Part shown: positions 43,975-52,998 of the stretch, one piece after another
Position numbering within the stretch: the stretch's first letter is position 1
Layout: each line of letters starts with the position of its first letter
Source: Zoogloeaceae bacterium
GTDB lineage: Bacteria; Pseudomonadota; Gammaproteobacteria; Burkholderiales; Rhodocyclaceae
Reading direction: 5' to 3'
NCBI GenBank assembly: GCA_024235595.1
Contig: JACKMC010000001.1
Coordinates: 434,001-498,000, forward strand
Length of the DNA: 64,000 nt
The notes under the pieces: generated by a model
What the model saw: the letters and a program-made list of their open reading frames with translations, nothing else
Told to the model about the DNA's origin: nothing
Databases searched by the model: none
Made by a program: the position numbers and the translations under genes

Positions 43975-44286
43975 TCAGCGACGACCGATCAACAGCCCCA
44001 GCAGGAAGGTGATGCCGGCGGCGGCACCGATTGCCCGCCAGGGATTTTCATGGACGTAATCGTCGGTGGCCTTGGCCACGACCTTGCCGCGCGCAAGCAC
44101 TTCTTCCTCGAGCTCGGTGAGGCGGCCCTTGGCCACGCCGAGGCGGTCGCCAAGTCGGCTGCGGACATCGGTCAGCTTGTCGCCCGCCTGTCCTGCGGTG
44201 AGTTTGAGGAGCTCCTCGGTATCGACGATGACGGCCTTGAGATCGGAAACGAGTTTGCTTGTGTTGACCTGAGCTGCGTCTTTCAT
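43975..44286 (-). CDS. YqjD/ElaB-family membrane-anchored protein
   Basis: The 103-residue protein has a long helical region and ends in YVHENPWRAIGAAAGITFLLGLLIGRR-type DUF883 features: the ENPW motif, then a C-terminal tail anchor. Homologues bind ribosomes at the inner membrane in stationary phase. It is the first gene of the three-gene cluster. Confidence 0.87.
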   Translation of the reverse strand: MKDAAQVNTSKLVSDLKAVIVDTEELLKLTAGQAGDKLTDVRSRLGDRLGVAKGRLTELEEEVLARGKVVAKATDDYVHENPWRAIGAAAGITFLLGLLIGRR

Positions 44287-44397
44287 GATGTCCTCCTTGA
44301 ATCGGAATGCGAATTTGCGCCGGATGAATCCAGCACGTCTGAATACGCCACCAGACTAGACCTGTGGCGAGCGAACTGCAATTCGTGCGCAGTCCCG

Positions 44398-45339
44398 TCA
44401 ACGGGCCTGAGGCGCGCCCGGCACGGCGCCGCAGGCGCTGCGGAAGTGGTCGATGAAGACCCTCAGGCGCGGCGGCATCTGGGCCCGGCTCGGGAAATAG
44501 AGATAGGCCGCGCCCAGCGAAATCGCATGCTCGTCGAGCACCTCCACCAGTTCGCCACGCGCAATCTCGTCTTTCACGATCGACCCGACCGTCTGGGCCA
44601 GCACCAGGCCACGGCGCACCAGTTCGAGCTCCGCCTGCAGGTCATTGACGATGAAGCGGCCATTCACATTCACTTCGAGAGGTTGTCCGTCGCGCTGGAA
44701 GGTCCAGCGGGCGATCCGCCCGCTCGAGGCGTAGCGAAATCGGGCGCAGTCATGCCCCTCCAGGGACTCGGGCGTGGTCGGGGTGGGGTGGCGGCGGAAG
44801 TAGTCGGGTGAGCCGACGGTGACGAGGCGTTCCGGGCCACCCAGCTGCAGGGCGACCATGTCGGCGGCGATCTGCTCGCCCATGCGCACGCCGACGTCGA
44901 AGCCGTCGGCGACGATGTCCACCAGCCGGTCTTCGAGCGCGAACTCGAGACTGACCTCGGGATGCAGCCGTGCGAAGGCCGCCAGATGAGGGGCGAAGTA
45001 GCGGCCGAAAGTCATCCGCGGCAAGGTGATGCGCACCGTGCCGGCAGGGCGGCTGCGACGGACCTCGAGCGCATCGAGCGCACCGCCGAGGCTGGCGAGG
45101 CCGTCGCGCACGCCTTCGAGGATGCGTGCGCCTTCATCGGTGAGGGCAACCCGACGCGTGGTACGCGCCAGCAGGCGCACCCCCAGCCGGGTCTCGAGGC
45201 TGCGCAAGGACTGCGACAGCGCCGAGGCGGAGTGACCCATTTCTTCGGCGGCGCGACTGAAGCTGCCGTGGCGCGCCACGCATTCGAAGCTCACCAGGGC
45301 GGGTAGCAGGAGCGGGTCTATTTTCAAGCTGTACTTCAA
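44398..45339 (-). CDS. LysR-family regulator divergent from the molybdenum hydroxylase
   Basis: The 313-residue protein has an N-terminal winged helix (LVSFECVARHGSFSRAAEEM, then GHSASALSQSLRSLE) and a LysR substrate domain of the CrgA/PP-type subgroup. It is divergent from the two-subunit hydroxylase. A perfect palindrome in the gap at 45352-45378 is its likely binding site. Confidence 0.9.
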   Translation of the reverse strand: MKYSLKIDPLLLPALVSFECVARHGSFSRAAEEMGHSASALSQSLRSLETRLGVRLLARTTRRVALTDEGARILEGVRDGLASLGGALDALEVRRSRPAGTVRITLPRMTFGRYFAPHLAAFARLHPEVSLEFALEDRLVDIVADGFDVGVRMGEQIAADMVALQLGGPERLVTVGSPDYFRRHPTPTTPESLEGHDCARFRYASSGRIARWTFQRDGQPLEVNVNGRFIVNDLQAELELVRRGLVLAQTVGSIVKDEIARGELVEVLDEHAISLGAAYLYFPSRAQMPPRLRVFIDHFRSACGAVPGAPQAR

Positions 45340-45351
45340 AGTGATTTCAAG

Positions 45352-45378
45352 ATTGAGCAGTCAATATTAATGCTCAAT
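45352..45378. promoter_or_regulatory. Palindromic operator between lysR and the hydroxylase genes
   Basis: ATTGAGCA (45352-45359) and TGCTCAAT (45371-45378) are perfect eight-base inverted repeats around 11 AT-rich bases. The centre lies about 25 bases from the LysR start codon. Symmetry and position fit a LysR autoregulatory and activation site. Confidence 0.6.
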
Positions 45379-45450
45379 GCGTCTAAGCTGAACCGAACAG
45401 CGCCCTCCAGGGCGCAAACGATCAATGTTTCGCCCCAAAGGAGATTTGCG

Positions 45451-45909
45451 ATGATCGAGTTCATCCTCAACGGGCAGCCGGTCAGTACCGACCTGCCCGC
45501 AGACACGCCGCTGTTGTGGGCGATTCGCGACGGCTTCGGGCTCAGCGGCACCAAGTACGGTTGCGGCATGGGCCTGTGCGGCGCATGCACCGTGCATCTC
45601 GAGGGCAACGCGGTGCGTTCGTGCTCGACGCCGCTGTCGGCGGTGGCGGGCAAGCAGGTCGGCACCATCGAGTCGCTCGGCGAGGCGCGTGTCGGCGCGG
45701 CGGTGCAGGCCGCCTGGCAGAAGCTCGACGTGGTGCAGTGCGGCTATTGCCAGTCCGGGCAGATCATGTCGGCGGTGGCGCTGCTGCGCGCCAACCCCAA
45801 GCCCGATGATGGCGACATCGACGCCGCGATGGGTGGCAACCTGTGTCGCTGCGCGACCTATGTACGCATTCGCGCGGCGATTCACGAAGCCGCACGGTCG
45901 CTGGCCTGA
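45451..45909 (+). CDS. [2Fe-2S] subunit of an isoquinoline-oxidoreductase-like molybdenum hydroxylase
   Basis: The 152-residue protein has both iron-sulfur clusters: a plant-type site (YGCGMGLCGACTVH plus a later cysteine in RSCSTPL) and a helical site (CGYCQSGQ and NLCRCATY). It passes electrons from the molybdenum subunit. AAAGGAG precedes the start. It is coupled to the large subunit by a TGATG overlap. Confidence 0.93.
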   Translation: MIEFILNGQPVSTDLPADTPLLWAIRDGFGLSGTKYGCGMGLCGACTVHLEGNAVRSCSTPLSAVAGKQVGTIESLGEARVGAAVQAAWQKLDVVQCGYCQSGQIMSAVALLRANPKPDDGDIDAAMGGNLCRCATYVRIRAAIHEAARSLA

Positions 45910-48137
45910 TGGAGCACCGGATCACCATGAATGATTCAATTCGTATCGAGAACCTGTCGCGTCGCGATTTCCTCAAGCAGGGTGGCGGTCTGACCCTGGC
46001 GCTGGTGTTGCCGGGTGTTGCCGCAGCAGCCGGTGCCGGACCGGGCATTGCCGGCACGGCGCCGGTCGTGAGCGGTGACTTCTCCCCCAACGCCTTCGTG
46101 CGCATCGGCAGCGACGACACCGTTACCGTAATCGCCAAGCACCTCGAGATGGGGCAGGGCACCTATACCGGGCTCGCCACTCTGGTCGCCGAAGAGCTCG
46201 ACGCCGACTGGAGCCGGGTGGTGGTTGAAGGTGCGCCGGCCGACGCCGGTCGCTACAACAACCTCTTCTGGGGGCCGGCGCAGGGTACCGGCGGCAGCAC
46301 CGCGATCGCCAACTCCTTCATGCAGCTGCGCCAGGCCGGCGCCGCCGCGCGGGCGATGCTGGTTACCGCCGCGGCGGCCCGCTGGCAGGTGTCGGCAGGC
46401 GACATCGTGGTGCGCGATGGCGTGCTGAGCCACGCCGCGAGCGGCCGTTCGGCCCGTTTCGGCGAGCTCGCCGAGGCCGCCGCCGGCCTGCCGGTGCCCG
46501 CGGCGCCGATGCTCAAGGATCCGTCCGCCTTCCGTCTCATCGGCCGTCACCTGCCGCGCAAGGACAGCCTCGCCAAGACCACCGGCAAGGCCATGTTCAC
46601 CCAGGATGTGCGCCTGCCCGGCATGCTGGTCGCGGTGGTGGCCCATGCGCCACGCTTCGGCGCCGCCGTACGTGCGGTCGGCGACGCCAGGACGCGGGCA
46701 CTGCCCGGGGTGGTGGAGGTGGTGCGCATTCCCTCGGGCGTGGCGGTACTGGCCCGCGATACCTGGAGCGCCCGGAAGGGGCGTGACGCGCTCGAGATCG
46801 AGTGGGACGAAAGCGCGGCCTGGCGTGGCAGCTCGGACGCGCTGTATGCGCGCTATCGCGAACTGGCCGCCACCGCGGGCGCGGTGGCGCGCCGCGAAGG
46901 CGATGCCGAGGCTGAGCTGGGCAAGGCGGCAACGGTGATCGAGGCCGAGTTCATGCTGCCCTTCCTGGCCCATGCCGCCATGGAGCCGATGAACTGTGTC
47001 ATCCGGCTCGACAAGGAGGGCTGCGAGGTGTGGAACGGAGAGCAGTTTCAGACCGGCGACCAGCACGCGCTGGCGGCCCTGTTCGGTCTCAAGCCGGAGC
47101 AGGTGCGGCTCAACATGCTCTATGCCGGCGGCAGTTTCGGCCGTCGCGCCAATCCGCACTCCGATTACCTGCTCGAGGCAGGCCAGATCGTCAAGGCGAT
47201 CGACGGCCGCGCCCCGGTGAAGCTGGTGTGGATGCGCGAGGATGACATGCGCGCCGGCCACTACCGGCCGCTCTACCTGCACCGCATCCGCGCCGCGCTC
47301 GACCGGGCGGGCCGGCCGCTGGCGTGGTCGCAGCGCATCGTCGGCCAGTCCATCATCACCGGCACCGCCTTCGAATCGGTGATGGTCAAGGACGGCATCG
47401 ACGCGACCTCGGTCGAAGGCGCGACCAATCTTCCCTACGCGGTGCCCAACCTGCAGGTCGAGCTGCACACCACCAATGCCGAGGTCAAGGTGCCGGTGCA
47501 ATGGTGGCGCTCGGTGGGCTCTTCGCATACCGGCTTCGCCACCGAAGTCTTCCTCGACGAACTGGCCGCGGCCGCGGGGACCGATCCGGTCGACTACCGG
47601 CTCGCGCTGCTCGAGGCGCATCCGCGCCATGCCGCGGTGCTGCGTCTGGTCGCCGACAAGGCCGGCTGGAAGACCCCGCTCGCGCCGCGCGAAGGAGTGC
47701 GCCGCGGCCGTGGCGTGGCGCTGCACGAGTCCTTCAATACCATCGTCGCCCAGGTGGCGGAGGTCTCGCTGACTGCCGATGGCAGCTATACGGTCGACCG
47801 CGTGGTGTGCGCGCTGGATTGCGGGGTGGCGGTCAATCCGGATGTGATTCGCGCCCAGATGGAAGGCGGCATCGGCTTCGCACTGACCGCCGCACTGGCC
47901 GGCGAGATCACCTTCGATGACGGCAAGGTGGTGCAGTCCAACTTCCACGACTACACCATGCTGCGCATCAATCAGATGCCGAAGATCGAGGTGCACATCG
48001 TGCCCTCCGCAGAGAAGCCCACCGGCGTCGGCGAGCCCGGCGTGCCGCCGCTGGCCCCGGCGCTGGTCAATGCGCTCTTTGCCGCCGGCGGCAAGCGCAT
48101 CCGCCGGCTGCCGATCGGCGACCAGCTCAAGGCCTGA
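45909..48137 (+). CDS. Molybdopterin-binding subunit of the molybdenum hydroxylase (IorB-like)
   Basis: The 742-residue protein has a twin-arginine-type signal (SRRDFLKQGGGLTLALVLPG) and the xanthine-oxidase-family active-site fold, with EMGQGTYTGLATLVAEELD, GSFGRRANPHSD, QWWRSVGSSHTGFATE and the catalytic glutamate in the C-terminal GVGEPGVPPLAPAL. There is no FAD subunit, so electrons probably go to a cytochrome or quinone in the envelope. The substrate could be an N-heterocycle or an aldehyde. A start at 45927 is also possible. Confidence 0.9.
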   Translation: MEHRITMNDSIRIENLSRRDFLKQGGGLTLALVLPGVAAAAGAGPGIAGTAPVVSGDFSPNAFVRIGSDDTVTVIAKHLEMGQGTYTGLATLVAEELDADWSRVVVEGAPADAGRYNNLFWGPAQGTGGSTAIANSFMQLRQAGAAARAMLVTAAAARWQVSAGDIVVRDGVLSHAASGRSARFGELAEAAAGLPVPAAPMLKDPSAFRLIGRHLPRKDSLAKTTGKAMFTQDVRLPGMLVAVVAHAPRFGAAVRAVGDARTRALPGVVEVVRIPSGVAVLARDTWSARKGRDALEIEWDESAAWRGSSDALYARYRELAATAGAVARREGDAEAELGKAATVIEAEFMLPFLAHAAMEPMNCVIRLDKEGCEVWNGEQFQTGDQHALAALFGLKPEQVRLNMLYAGGSFGRRANPHSDYLLEAGQIVKAIDGRAPVKLVWMREDDMRAGHYRPLYLHRIRAALDRAGRPLAWSQRIVGQSIITGTAFESVMVKDGIDATSVEGATNLPYAVPNLQVELHTTNAEVKVPVQWWRSVGSSHTGFATEVFLDELAAAAGTDPVDYRLALLEAHPRHAAVLRLVADKAGWKTPLAPREGVRRGRGVALHESFNTIVAQVAEVSLTADGSYTVDRVVCALDCGVAVNPDVIRAQMEGGIGFALTAALAGEITFDDGKVVQSNFHDYTMLRINQMPKIEVHIVPSAEKPTGVGEPGVPPLAPALVNALFAAGGKRIRRLPIGDQLKA

Positions 48138-48148
48138 GAGGGCGCGCA

Positions 48149-49171
48149 ATGGACAGTCTCGACATGGAGGTGCTGCAGCGCGCACGAAGCTGGCTGGCGG
48201 AGGGCCGGCGGGTGATGCTCGTCACGGTGGTGCGCACCTGGGGTTCGTCGCCACGCCCGCCCGGGGCGCTGCTGGCGCTGCGCGAGGACGGCCGCGCGGT
48301 CGGTTCGGTATCCGGCGGCTGCATCGAGGACGACCTCATGGCGCGACTGCGCAGCCAAGGCATGCCGGCGCGGTCGCAGTGCGTAAGCTACGGCATGGGG
48401 GCGGAGGAGGCGCGTCGCTTCGGCCTGCCCTGCGGCGGCACCATGGAGCTGGTGCTCGAGCCGCTCGCCTCGCCGGCCCCGCTCGATGCGCTGCTCGAAC
48501 GTCTGGCGGCGGGCGAACTGGTCGAGCGGCGGCTGCACCTGGCCAGCGGTCGCAGTACGCTGGCCACGGCCCATCCCGAGCAGGTCCCGGGTTTCGACGG
48601 TGAAACCCTGGTGAGCGTGTTCGGTCCGCGCTACCGTTTGCTGCTCATCGGTGCGGGCCAGCTCTCGGCCTGCCTGGCACGCATCGCCGTCGACCTCGAC
48701 TTCGCCGTCACGGTCTGCGATCCGCGTGAGGAATGGCGCGAGGAATGGCGCCAACCCGGGGCCGTGCTGACGCGCGAGATGCCCGACGACGTGGTGATCG
48801 CCATGCGCCCGGATGCACGCAGCGCGGTGATCGCGCTCACCCACGATCCCAAGCTCGACGATCTGGCGCTGATGGAGGCGCTGCGCTCGCCGGCCTTCTA
48901 TGTGGCGGCGTTGGGTTCGCGCCACAACAACGCGGCGCGCCGCGCGCGGCTGCGCGAGTTCGATCTTGAGGAAGGCCAGGTGGCCGCGCTGCGCGGTCCG
49001 GCGGGGCTCTACATCGGCAGTCGCACGCCGGGCGAGATCGCGGTATCGATCGCCGCCGAGCTGGTGGCGGCAAAGAACGGCGTCGCCCCCGAACGGGTAT
49101 TGCCGGTGGCCGAAGCCAAGGCCGCGCTGGAGATCGCGGCGGACACGCTCAGCGCCTGCCGGTCCGCCTGA
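48149..49171 (+). CDS. XdhC/CoxI-family maturation factor
   Basis: The 340-residue protein has the N-terminal XdhC/CoxI domain (TVVRTWGSSPRPPGALLAL, then GSVSGGCIEDDL) and a C-terminal Rossmann domain (LLLIGAGQLSACLARIA). Such factors bind and sulfurate the molybdenum cofactor before it enters the hydroxylase. It follows the large subunit by 11 bases and overlaps the MobA-like gene by one base. Confidence 0.92.
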   Translation: MDSLDMEVLQRARSWLAEGRRVMLVTVVRTWGSSPRPPGALLALREDGRAVGSVSGGCIEDDLMARLRSQGMPARSQCVSYGMGAEEARRFGLPCGGTMELVLEPLASPAPLDALLERLAAGELVERRLHLASGRSTLATAHPEQVPGFDGETLVSVFGPRYRLLLIGAGQLSACLARIAVDLDFAVTVCDPREEWREEWRQPGAVLTREMPDDVVIAMRPDARSAVIALTHDPKLDDLALMEALRSPAFYVAALGSRHNNAARRARLREFDLEEGQVAALRGPAGLYIGSRTPGEIAVSIAAELVAAKNGVAPERVLPVAEAKAALEIAADTLSACRSA

Positions 49172-49740
49172 TGGCGGCACAGGGCATCCTGTTGGCAGCG
49201 GGCTATGGGCGGCGCTTCGATCCCGGAGGACAGCGGGACAAGTTGCTGGTTTTGATGGCCGATGGCCGGCCGGTGCTGTGGCACAGCGCCCGGGCACTTG
49301 CGCAGGCCTTGCCGCAATGCCTCGCGGTGATCCGCCCGGGCCAGCGTGAGCGCGCCCGCTGGCTGGCCGAAGCGGGTTGCCGGGTGCTGGAGAGCGCTGC
49401 CGCCGAGGCGGGCATGGGCTGCGCCCTGGCCGCCGCGGTGGCCGCCAGCGAGGACGCAGCCGGCTGGGTGGTGGCACTCGGCGACATGCCGTGGCTGGAG
49501 ACGGCAGCCATCGAGGCGGTGGCCGCGGCGCTCGAATCGCCCTGCGCCCTTGCTGCTGCGGGTTACCAGGGCCAGCGCGGCCATCCGGTGGGTTTCGGTC
49601 GCGGCTGGGGCGGGGGCTTGATGGCGCTGGACGGTGAGCGCGGCGCCCGCGAGCTGCTGCTCGGCCAGGCCCTGCGGCTCATCGACTGGTGCGACGACTC
49701 GGTGCTGCGCGACGTGGACCGCCCGTGCGACCTAGGCTGA
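49171..49740 (+). CDS. MobA-like nucleotidyltransferase (molybdenum cofactor cytidylyltransferase type)
   Basis: The 189-residue protein has the nucleotide-binding start GILLAAGYGRRFDPGG and the metal site VALGDMPWLE, followed by RGHPVGFGRGWG. This is the pattern of MocA/MobA-type enzymes that make the cytosine dinucleotide cofactor used by such hydroxylases. It is the last gene of the operon. Confidence 0.88.
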   Translation: MAAQGILLAAGYGRRFDPGGQRDKLLVLMADGRPVLWHSARALAQALPQCLAVIRPGQRERARWLAEAGCRVLESAAAEAGMGCALAAAVAASEDAAGWVVALGDMPWLETAAIEAVAAALESPCALAAAGYQGQRGHPVGFGRGWGGGLMALDGERGARELLLGQALRLIDWCDDSVLRDVDRPCDLG

Positions 49741-49761
49741 AGCGTGGCCGGGCGAGGGCGC

Positions 49762-50373
49762 TCAGCGGGTCAGCGGCAGCGCCGCGCCCATCAGCGCGAA
49801 GAGTCCCCCGCACGCCTTGTTGAAGCGCCGCCCGCTGCGCTCGAGCCACGGACGGATGCGATGGGCCAGCCGCGCGAGAAGATACTCCACGGCAAACTCG
49901 ACCACCGCGAAACTCGCTGCCATCACCACGAACTGCTGCAGCAGACTGCGATGGGCGTCGATGAACTGGGGCAGGAAGGCGCCGTAGAAGAGCAGCACCT
50001 TGGGGTTCGAGATCGCCGCCAGCAGGCCTTGCCGGAAGAGGGTGCGATTGTTTCGCAGCGCGGCCGTGGTGGCCGGCGAGAGCGTGATTGCGGGCGCCCG
50101 CCACAGTTGCACGCCGAGCCACACCAGGTAGGCGCCGCCGGCGAACTTGAGCACCACCAGGGCGCCCGCCGAGGCTTGCAGCAGGGCGCCGATGCCGAGC
50201 ATCGACAGCGCGATCAGCAGCACGAAGCCGGCGCTGCCGCCGGCAATGGTGAACAGCGAGCGGCGGTGCCCGTAGAGCGCGCCGTGGGTGAGCGCCAGCA
50301 GGCTGTTGGGGCCGGGTGTCAGCGACAGGCCGGTCACCGCCAGCAAGTAGATCAGCCAGGTATGAAGTGCCAT
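49762..50373 (-). CDS. LysE/RhtB-family amino acid exporter
   Basis: The 203-residue protein has about six membrane segments and the family motif LSLTPGPNSLLALTHGALYG near the start, with FRQGLLAAISNPKVLLFYGA in the middle. It probably exports an amino acid or homoserine-lactone-like molecule. Its start overlaps the stop of the upstream VOC gene by 22 bases, so the two are co-transcribed. Confidence 0.9.
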   Translation of the reverse strand: MALHTWLIYLLAVTGLSLTPGPNSLLALTHGALYGHRRSLFTIAGGSAGFVLLIALSMLGIGALLQASAGALVVLKFAGGAYLVWLGVQLWRAPAITLSPATTAALRNNRTLFRQGLLAAISNPKVLLFYGAFLPQFIDAHRSLLQQFVVMAASFAVVEFAVEYLLARLAHRIRPWLERSGRRFNKACGGLFALMGAALPLTR

Positions 50374-50837
50374 CGAGGATGCTCCTGGGTCGAAGTGCGA
50401 GTGGCCGGCTGCGCCGTTTCGTAGAGCTCCAGCGGCAGGCCGTCGGGGTCGGCAAGGAACGCGAAGCGTCGTCCGGTGAATTCATCGATGCGGATCTCTT
50501 CGACGGCAATGCCGCTGGCCTCGAGCCGGGCCTTCCAGGCGTCGATCTCATCGACCGCAAAGGCGAGATGACGCAGCCCGCAGGCCTCAGATCGGGAGGC
50601 TCTTGCCGGCGGATCCGGGAACGAGAACAGCTCCAGTTGCGTACCGTCCGGCAGGGCCAGGTCGAGTTTCCACGACTGGCGCTGTTCGCGGAAGTTCTCG
50701 GCGAGGATCCGCAGGGCCAGGGTATCGACGTAGAAACGTCGCGAGCGCGCGTAGTCAGAGCGGATCAGCGCCACATGGTGGATGCCCTGCAGTTGCCCGG
50801 GTTCGGCCCTTGCCTTGGTCACGGCTCTGCGAGTCAT
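50352..50837 (-). CDS. VOC-family protein (YwbC/GloA2-like)
   Basis: The 161-residue protein has a single VOC domain, with IHHVALIRSDYARSRRFYVD, LELFSFPDPP, CGLRHLAFAVDEID and DPDGLPLELYE giving the four metal ligands H, E, H and E. It resembles SMU1112c/YaeR proteins of unknown substrate. It starts inside the end of xthA (four-base overlap). Confidence 0.85.
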   Translation of the reverse strand: MTRRAVTKARAEPGQLQGIHHVALIRSDYARSRRFYVDTLALRILAENFREQRQSWKLDLALPDGTQLELFSFPDPPARASRSEACGLRHLAFAVDEIDAWKARLEASGIAVEEIRIDEFTGRRFAFLADPDGLPLELYETAQPATRTSTQEHPRWHFIPG

Positions 50838-51616
50838 GGCGCGAAGTCGTAGTCGATGGTCAGCGGCGCGTGGTCGCTGAAGCGCGCTTCCTTGTAGATG
50901 GAGGCGGCGGTGGCCTTGGCCGCGATGCCTGCCGTGGCGATCTGGTAGTCCAGTCGCCAGCCGACGTTCTTGGTCCACGCCTGGCCACGGTTCGACCACC
51001 ATGTGTAGCAGGCCTCGGTGGCCTCGGGATGCAGGCGGCGGTACACATCCACCCAGCCCTGCTCGTCGAACAGCCGTGAGAGCCAGGCGCGCTCTTCGGG
51101 CAGGAAGCCCGAGTTCTTCTGGTTGGATTTCCAGTTCTTGAGGTCGATCTCGCGGTGGGCGATATTCCAGTCGCCACACACGATCACCTCGCGGCCGCAG
51201 GCCTGCAACTCGGCCATGTGCGGCAGGAAGTAGTCCATGAAGCGGTACTTGGCCTGCAGCCGCTCCTCGGAGCTGGAGCCGGAGGGCAGGTAGAGCGAGA
51301 CCACCGACAGATTGCCGAAATCAGCCTGGATATAGCGTCCTTCGGCATCGAATTCGGGGTTTCCAAGGCCTTCGACGACCCGGTCCGGTTCGCGCCGCGC
51401 GTAGATGCCCACGCCGCTGTAGCCACGCTTTTCGGCGCAGTGGAAGAAGCCGTGCATGCCTTCGGGGTTGCGCATTTCGGCGTTCATGTCGGCCAGCTGG
51501 GCCTTGAGTTCCTGCAGGCACACCACATCGGCGTGCTGGTCGGACAGCCATGAAAAGAAGCCTTTTGTTTCGGCCGAGCGTACGCCGTTGAGGTTGGCAG
51601 TGATGACGCGTAACAT
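50834..51616 (-). CDS. xthA: Exodeoxyribonuclease III
   Basis: The 260-residue protein is a complete AP endonuclease/exonuclease, with ITANLNGVRSAETKG, VVCLQELKAQ (metal glutamate), CGDWNIAHREIDLKN, WRLDYQIA and the catalytic end FSDHAPLTIDYD. It repairs abasic sites and 3'-blocked ends. It is divergent from pyrE by 33 bases. Confidence 0.96.
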   Translation of the reverse strand: MLRVITANLNGVRSAETKGFFSWLSDQHADVVCLQELKAQLADMNAEMRNPEGMHGFFHCAEKRGYSGVGIYARREPDRVVEGLGNPEFDAEGRYIQADFGNLSVVSLYLPSGSSSEERLQAKYRFMDYFLPHMAELQACGREVIVCGDWNIAHREIDLKNWKSNQKNSGFLPEERAWLSRLFDEQGWVDVYRRLHPEATEACYTWWSNRGQAWTKNVGWRLDYQIATAGIAAKATAASIYKEARFSDHAPLTIDYDFAP

Positions 51617-51649
51617 GCGGAGTCCGGTTCCCTGGGATTTGATCTAGCC

Positions 51650-52297
51650 GTGGATTTTAGCCGCGATTTCATTCAGCTCGCCTGCGACAAGGGGGTGCTG
51701 CGCTTTGGTGAGTTCATCACCAAGGCCGGCCGCAAGTCGCCGTATTTTTTCAATGCCGGCCTCTTCAACGACGGCGCCTCGTTCGGCCGGCTCTGCGATT
51801 TCTATGCCCGCGCCATCGTCGCCGCGGGGATCGAATTCGACATGCTTTTCGGCCCAGCCTACAAGGGTATCCCGCTGGTCGCCGGTACTGCAATGAAGCT
51901 CGCCGAGATGGGCCATAACACGCCCTTCTGTTTCAACCGCAAGGAAGCCAAGGATCATGGCGAAGGCGGCACCCTGATCGGTGCGCCGCTCGCGGGCAAG
52001 GTGCTGATTCTCGACGACGTGATCTCCGCCGGCACCTCGGTGCGTGAGTCGGTGGCGATCATCGAGCAGCACGGCGCCGCGACCGCCGGCGTGGTGATCG
52101 CGCTCGATCGCATGGAGCGCGGCCAGGGGGAACTCTCGGCAGTGCAGGAAGTACGCCAGCAATATGGCGTGCCGGTGGTTTCGGTGGCCAGCCTCAGCGA
52201 CCTGATCGGCTTCCTCTCCGACAGTAGCGAACTTGCCGACAACCTCGCCGCAGTGCGGCAATACCGTGCAAGCTATGGCATCGATGCGGCGGCCTGA
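51650..52297 (+). CDS. pyrE: Orotate phosphoribosyltransferase
   Basis: The 215-residue protein has the PRPP motif VLILDDVISAGTSVRE and the catalytic-loop region FNRKEAKDHGEGGTLIG. It makes OMP from orotate in pyrimidine synthesis. The start is GTG, with the typical MDFSRDFIQLACDKGVLRFG beginning. The next gene overlaps its end by 23 bases. Confidence 0.95.
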   Translation: MDFSRDFIQLACDKGVLRFGEFITKAGRKSPYFFNAGLFNDGASFGRLCDFYARAIVAAGIEFDMLFGPAYKGIPLVAGTAMKLAEMGHNTPFCFNRKEAKDHGEGGTLIGAPLAGKVLILDDVISAGTSVRESVAIIEQHGAATAGVVIALDRMERGQGELSAVQEVRQQYGVPVVSVASLSDLIGFLSDSSELADNLAAVRQYRASYGIDAAA

Positions 52298-52922
52298 ATA
52301 CCTCCTCGCCGCGCTGCTGCTTTGTGGCTTCGCGCCCGCGGGCCCTGCCATGGCTGCGGGGGGCAACATCTATTGCTGCGAAGATGCGAACGGCCGTTCG
52401 GTGTGTGGCGATGTGCTGCCGGTGCAATGCTACGGGCGTGCCTACCGCGAGATCAGCCCGCAGGGCATCGTGCGGCGCGTTGTGGCCGCGCCGATGACGG
52501 CGGCCGAAGTGGCCCGCCAGCGCGAGGAAGAGCGTAGGCAGCGGCTCGAGGACGAGCGCATTCGAATCGAACGCCTGCGCGACAAGGCCTTGCTCGAGAC
52601 CTATGGCGGGCTCGACGATATCGACGTGCAGCAGCGTCGCGCGGAGCTCGAAGTCGAGCGCGATCTCGACGCTGCGCGCCAACGCGAGACCGAGCTCAGG
52701 CAGGCTCGGGTGCTCCTCGACCGCGAGGCCGAGTTCTATGCCCGCCGGCCGATGCCGCCGCAACTCGCCAAGGACCTGCGCGAGAACCAGCTCGAGCAAC
52801 TCGCCCAGAAGAGCGTCATCGAATCCAAGCAGCGTCAGCTCGAGGCGATCCGCGCCCGTTACGAAGAAGACCGCCAGCGCTATCGGGAAATCCTCGAGCG
52901 ACGCGCGCCGCGCAGCCGCTGA
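52275..52922 (+). CDS. Secreted coiled-coil protein (DUF4124-like)
   Basis: The 215-residue protein has a signal peptide (to about PAMAAGG, residue 29) and a short N-terminal cysteine-bearing segment (NIYCCEDANGRSVCGDVLPV) of the DUF4124 kind. A long charged coiled coil follows (residues 75-210, rich in E, R and Q). Its start lies inside pyrE. The function is unknown, probably periplasmic. Confidence 0.75.
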   Translation: MASMRRPEYLLAALLLCGFAPAGPAMAAGGNIYCCEDANGRSVCGDVLPVQCYGRAYREISPQGIVRRVVAAPMTAAEVARQREEERRQRLEDERIRIERLRDKALLETYGGLDDIDVQQRRAELEVERDLDAARQRETELRQARVLLDREAEFYARRPMPPQLAKDLRENQLEQLAQKSVIESKQRQLEAIRARYEEDRQRYREILERRAPRSR

Positions 52923-52998
52923 AGCAGGCACTGGCGGAATTCTCGGGCATCCGCGCTGCCATACCCCCGGCCCGAAGACCTTGACGCTTGAGCGCCAC

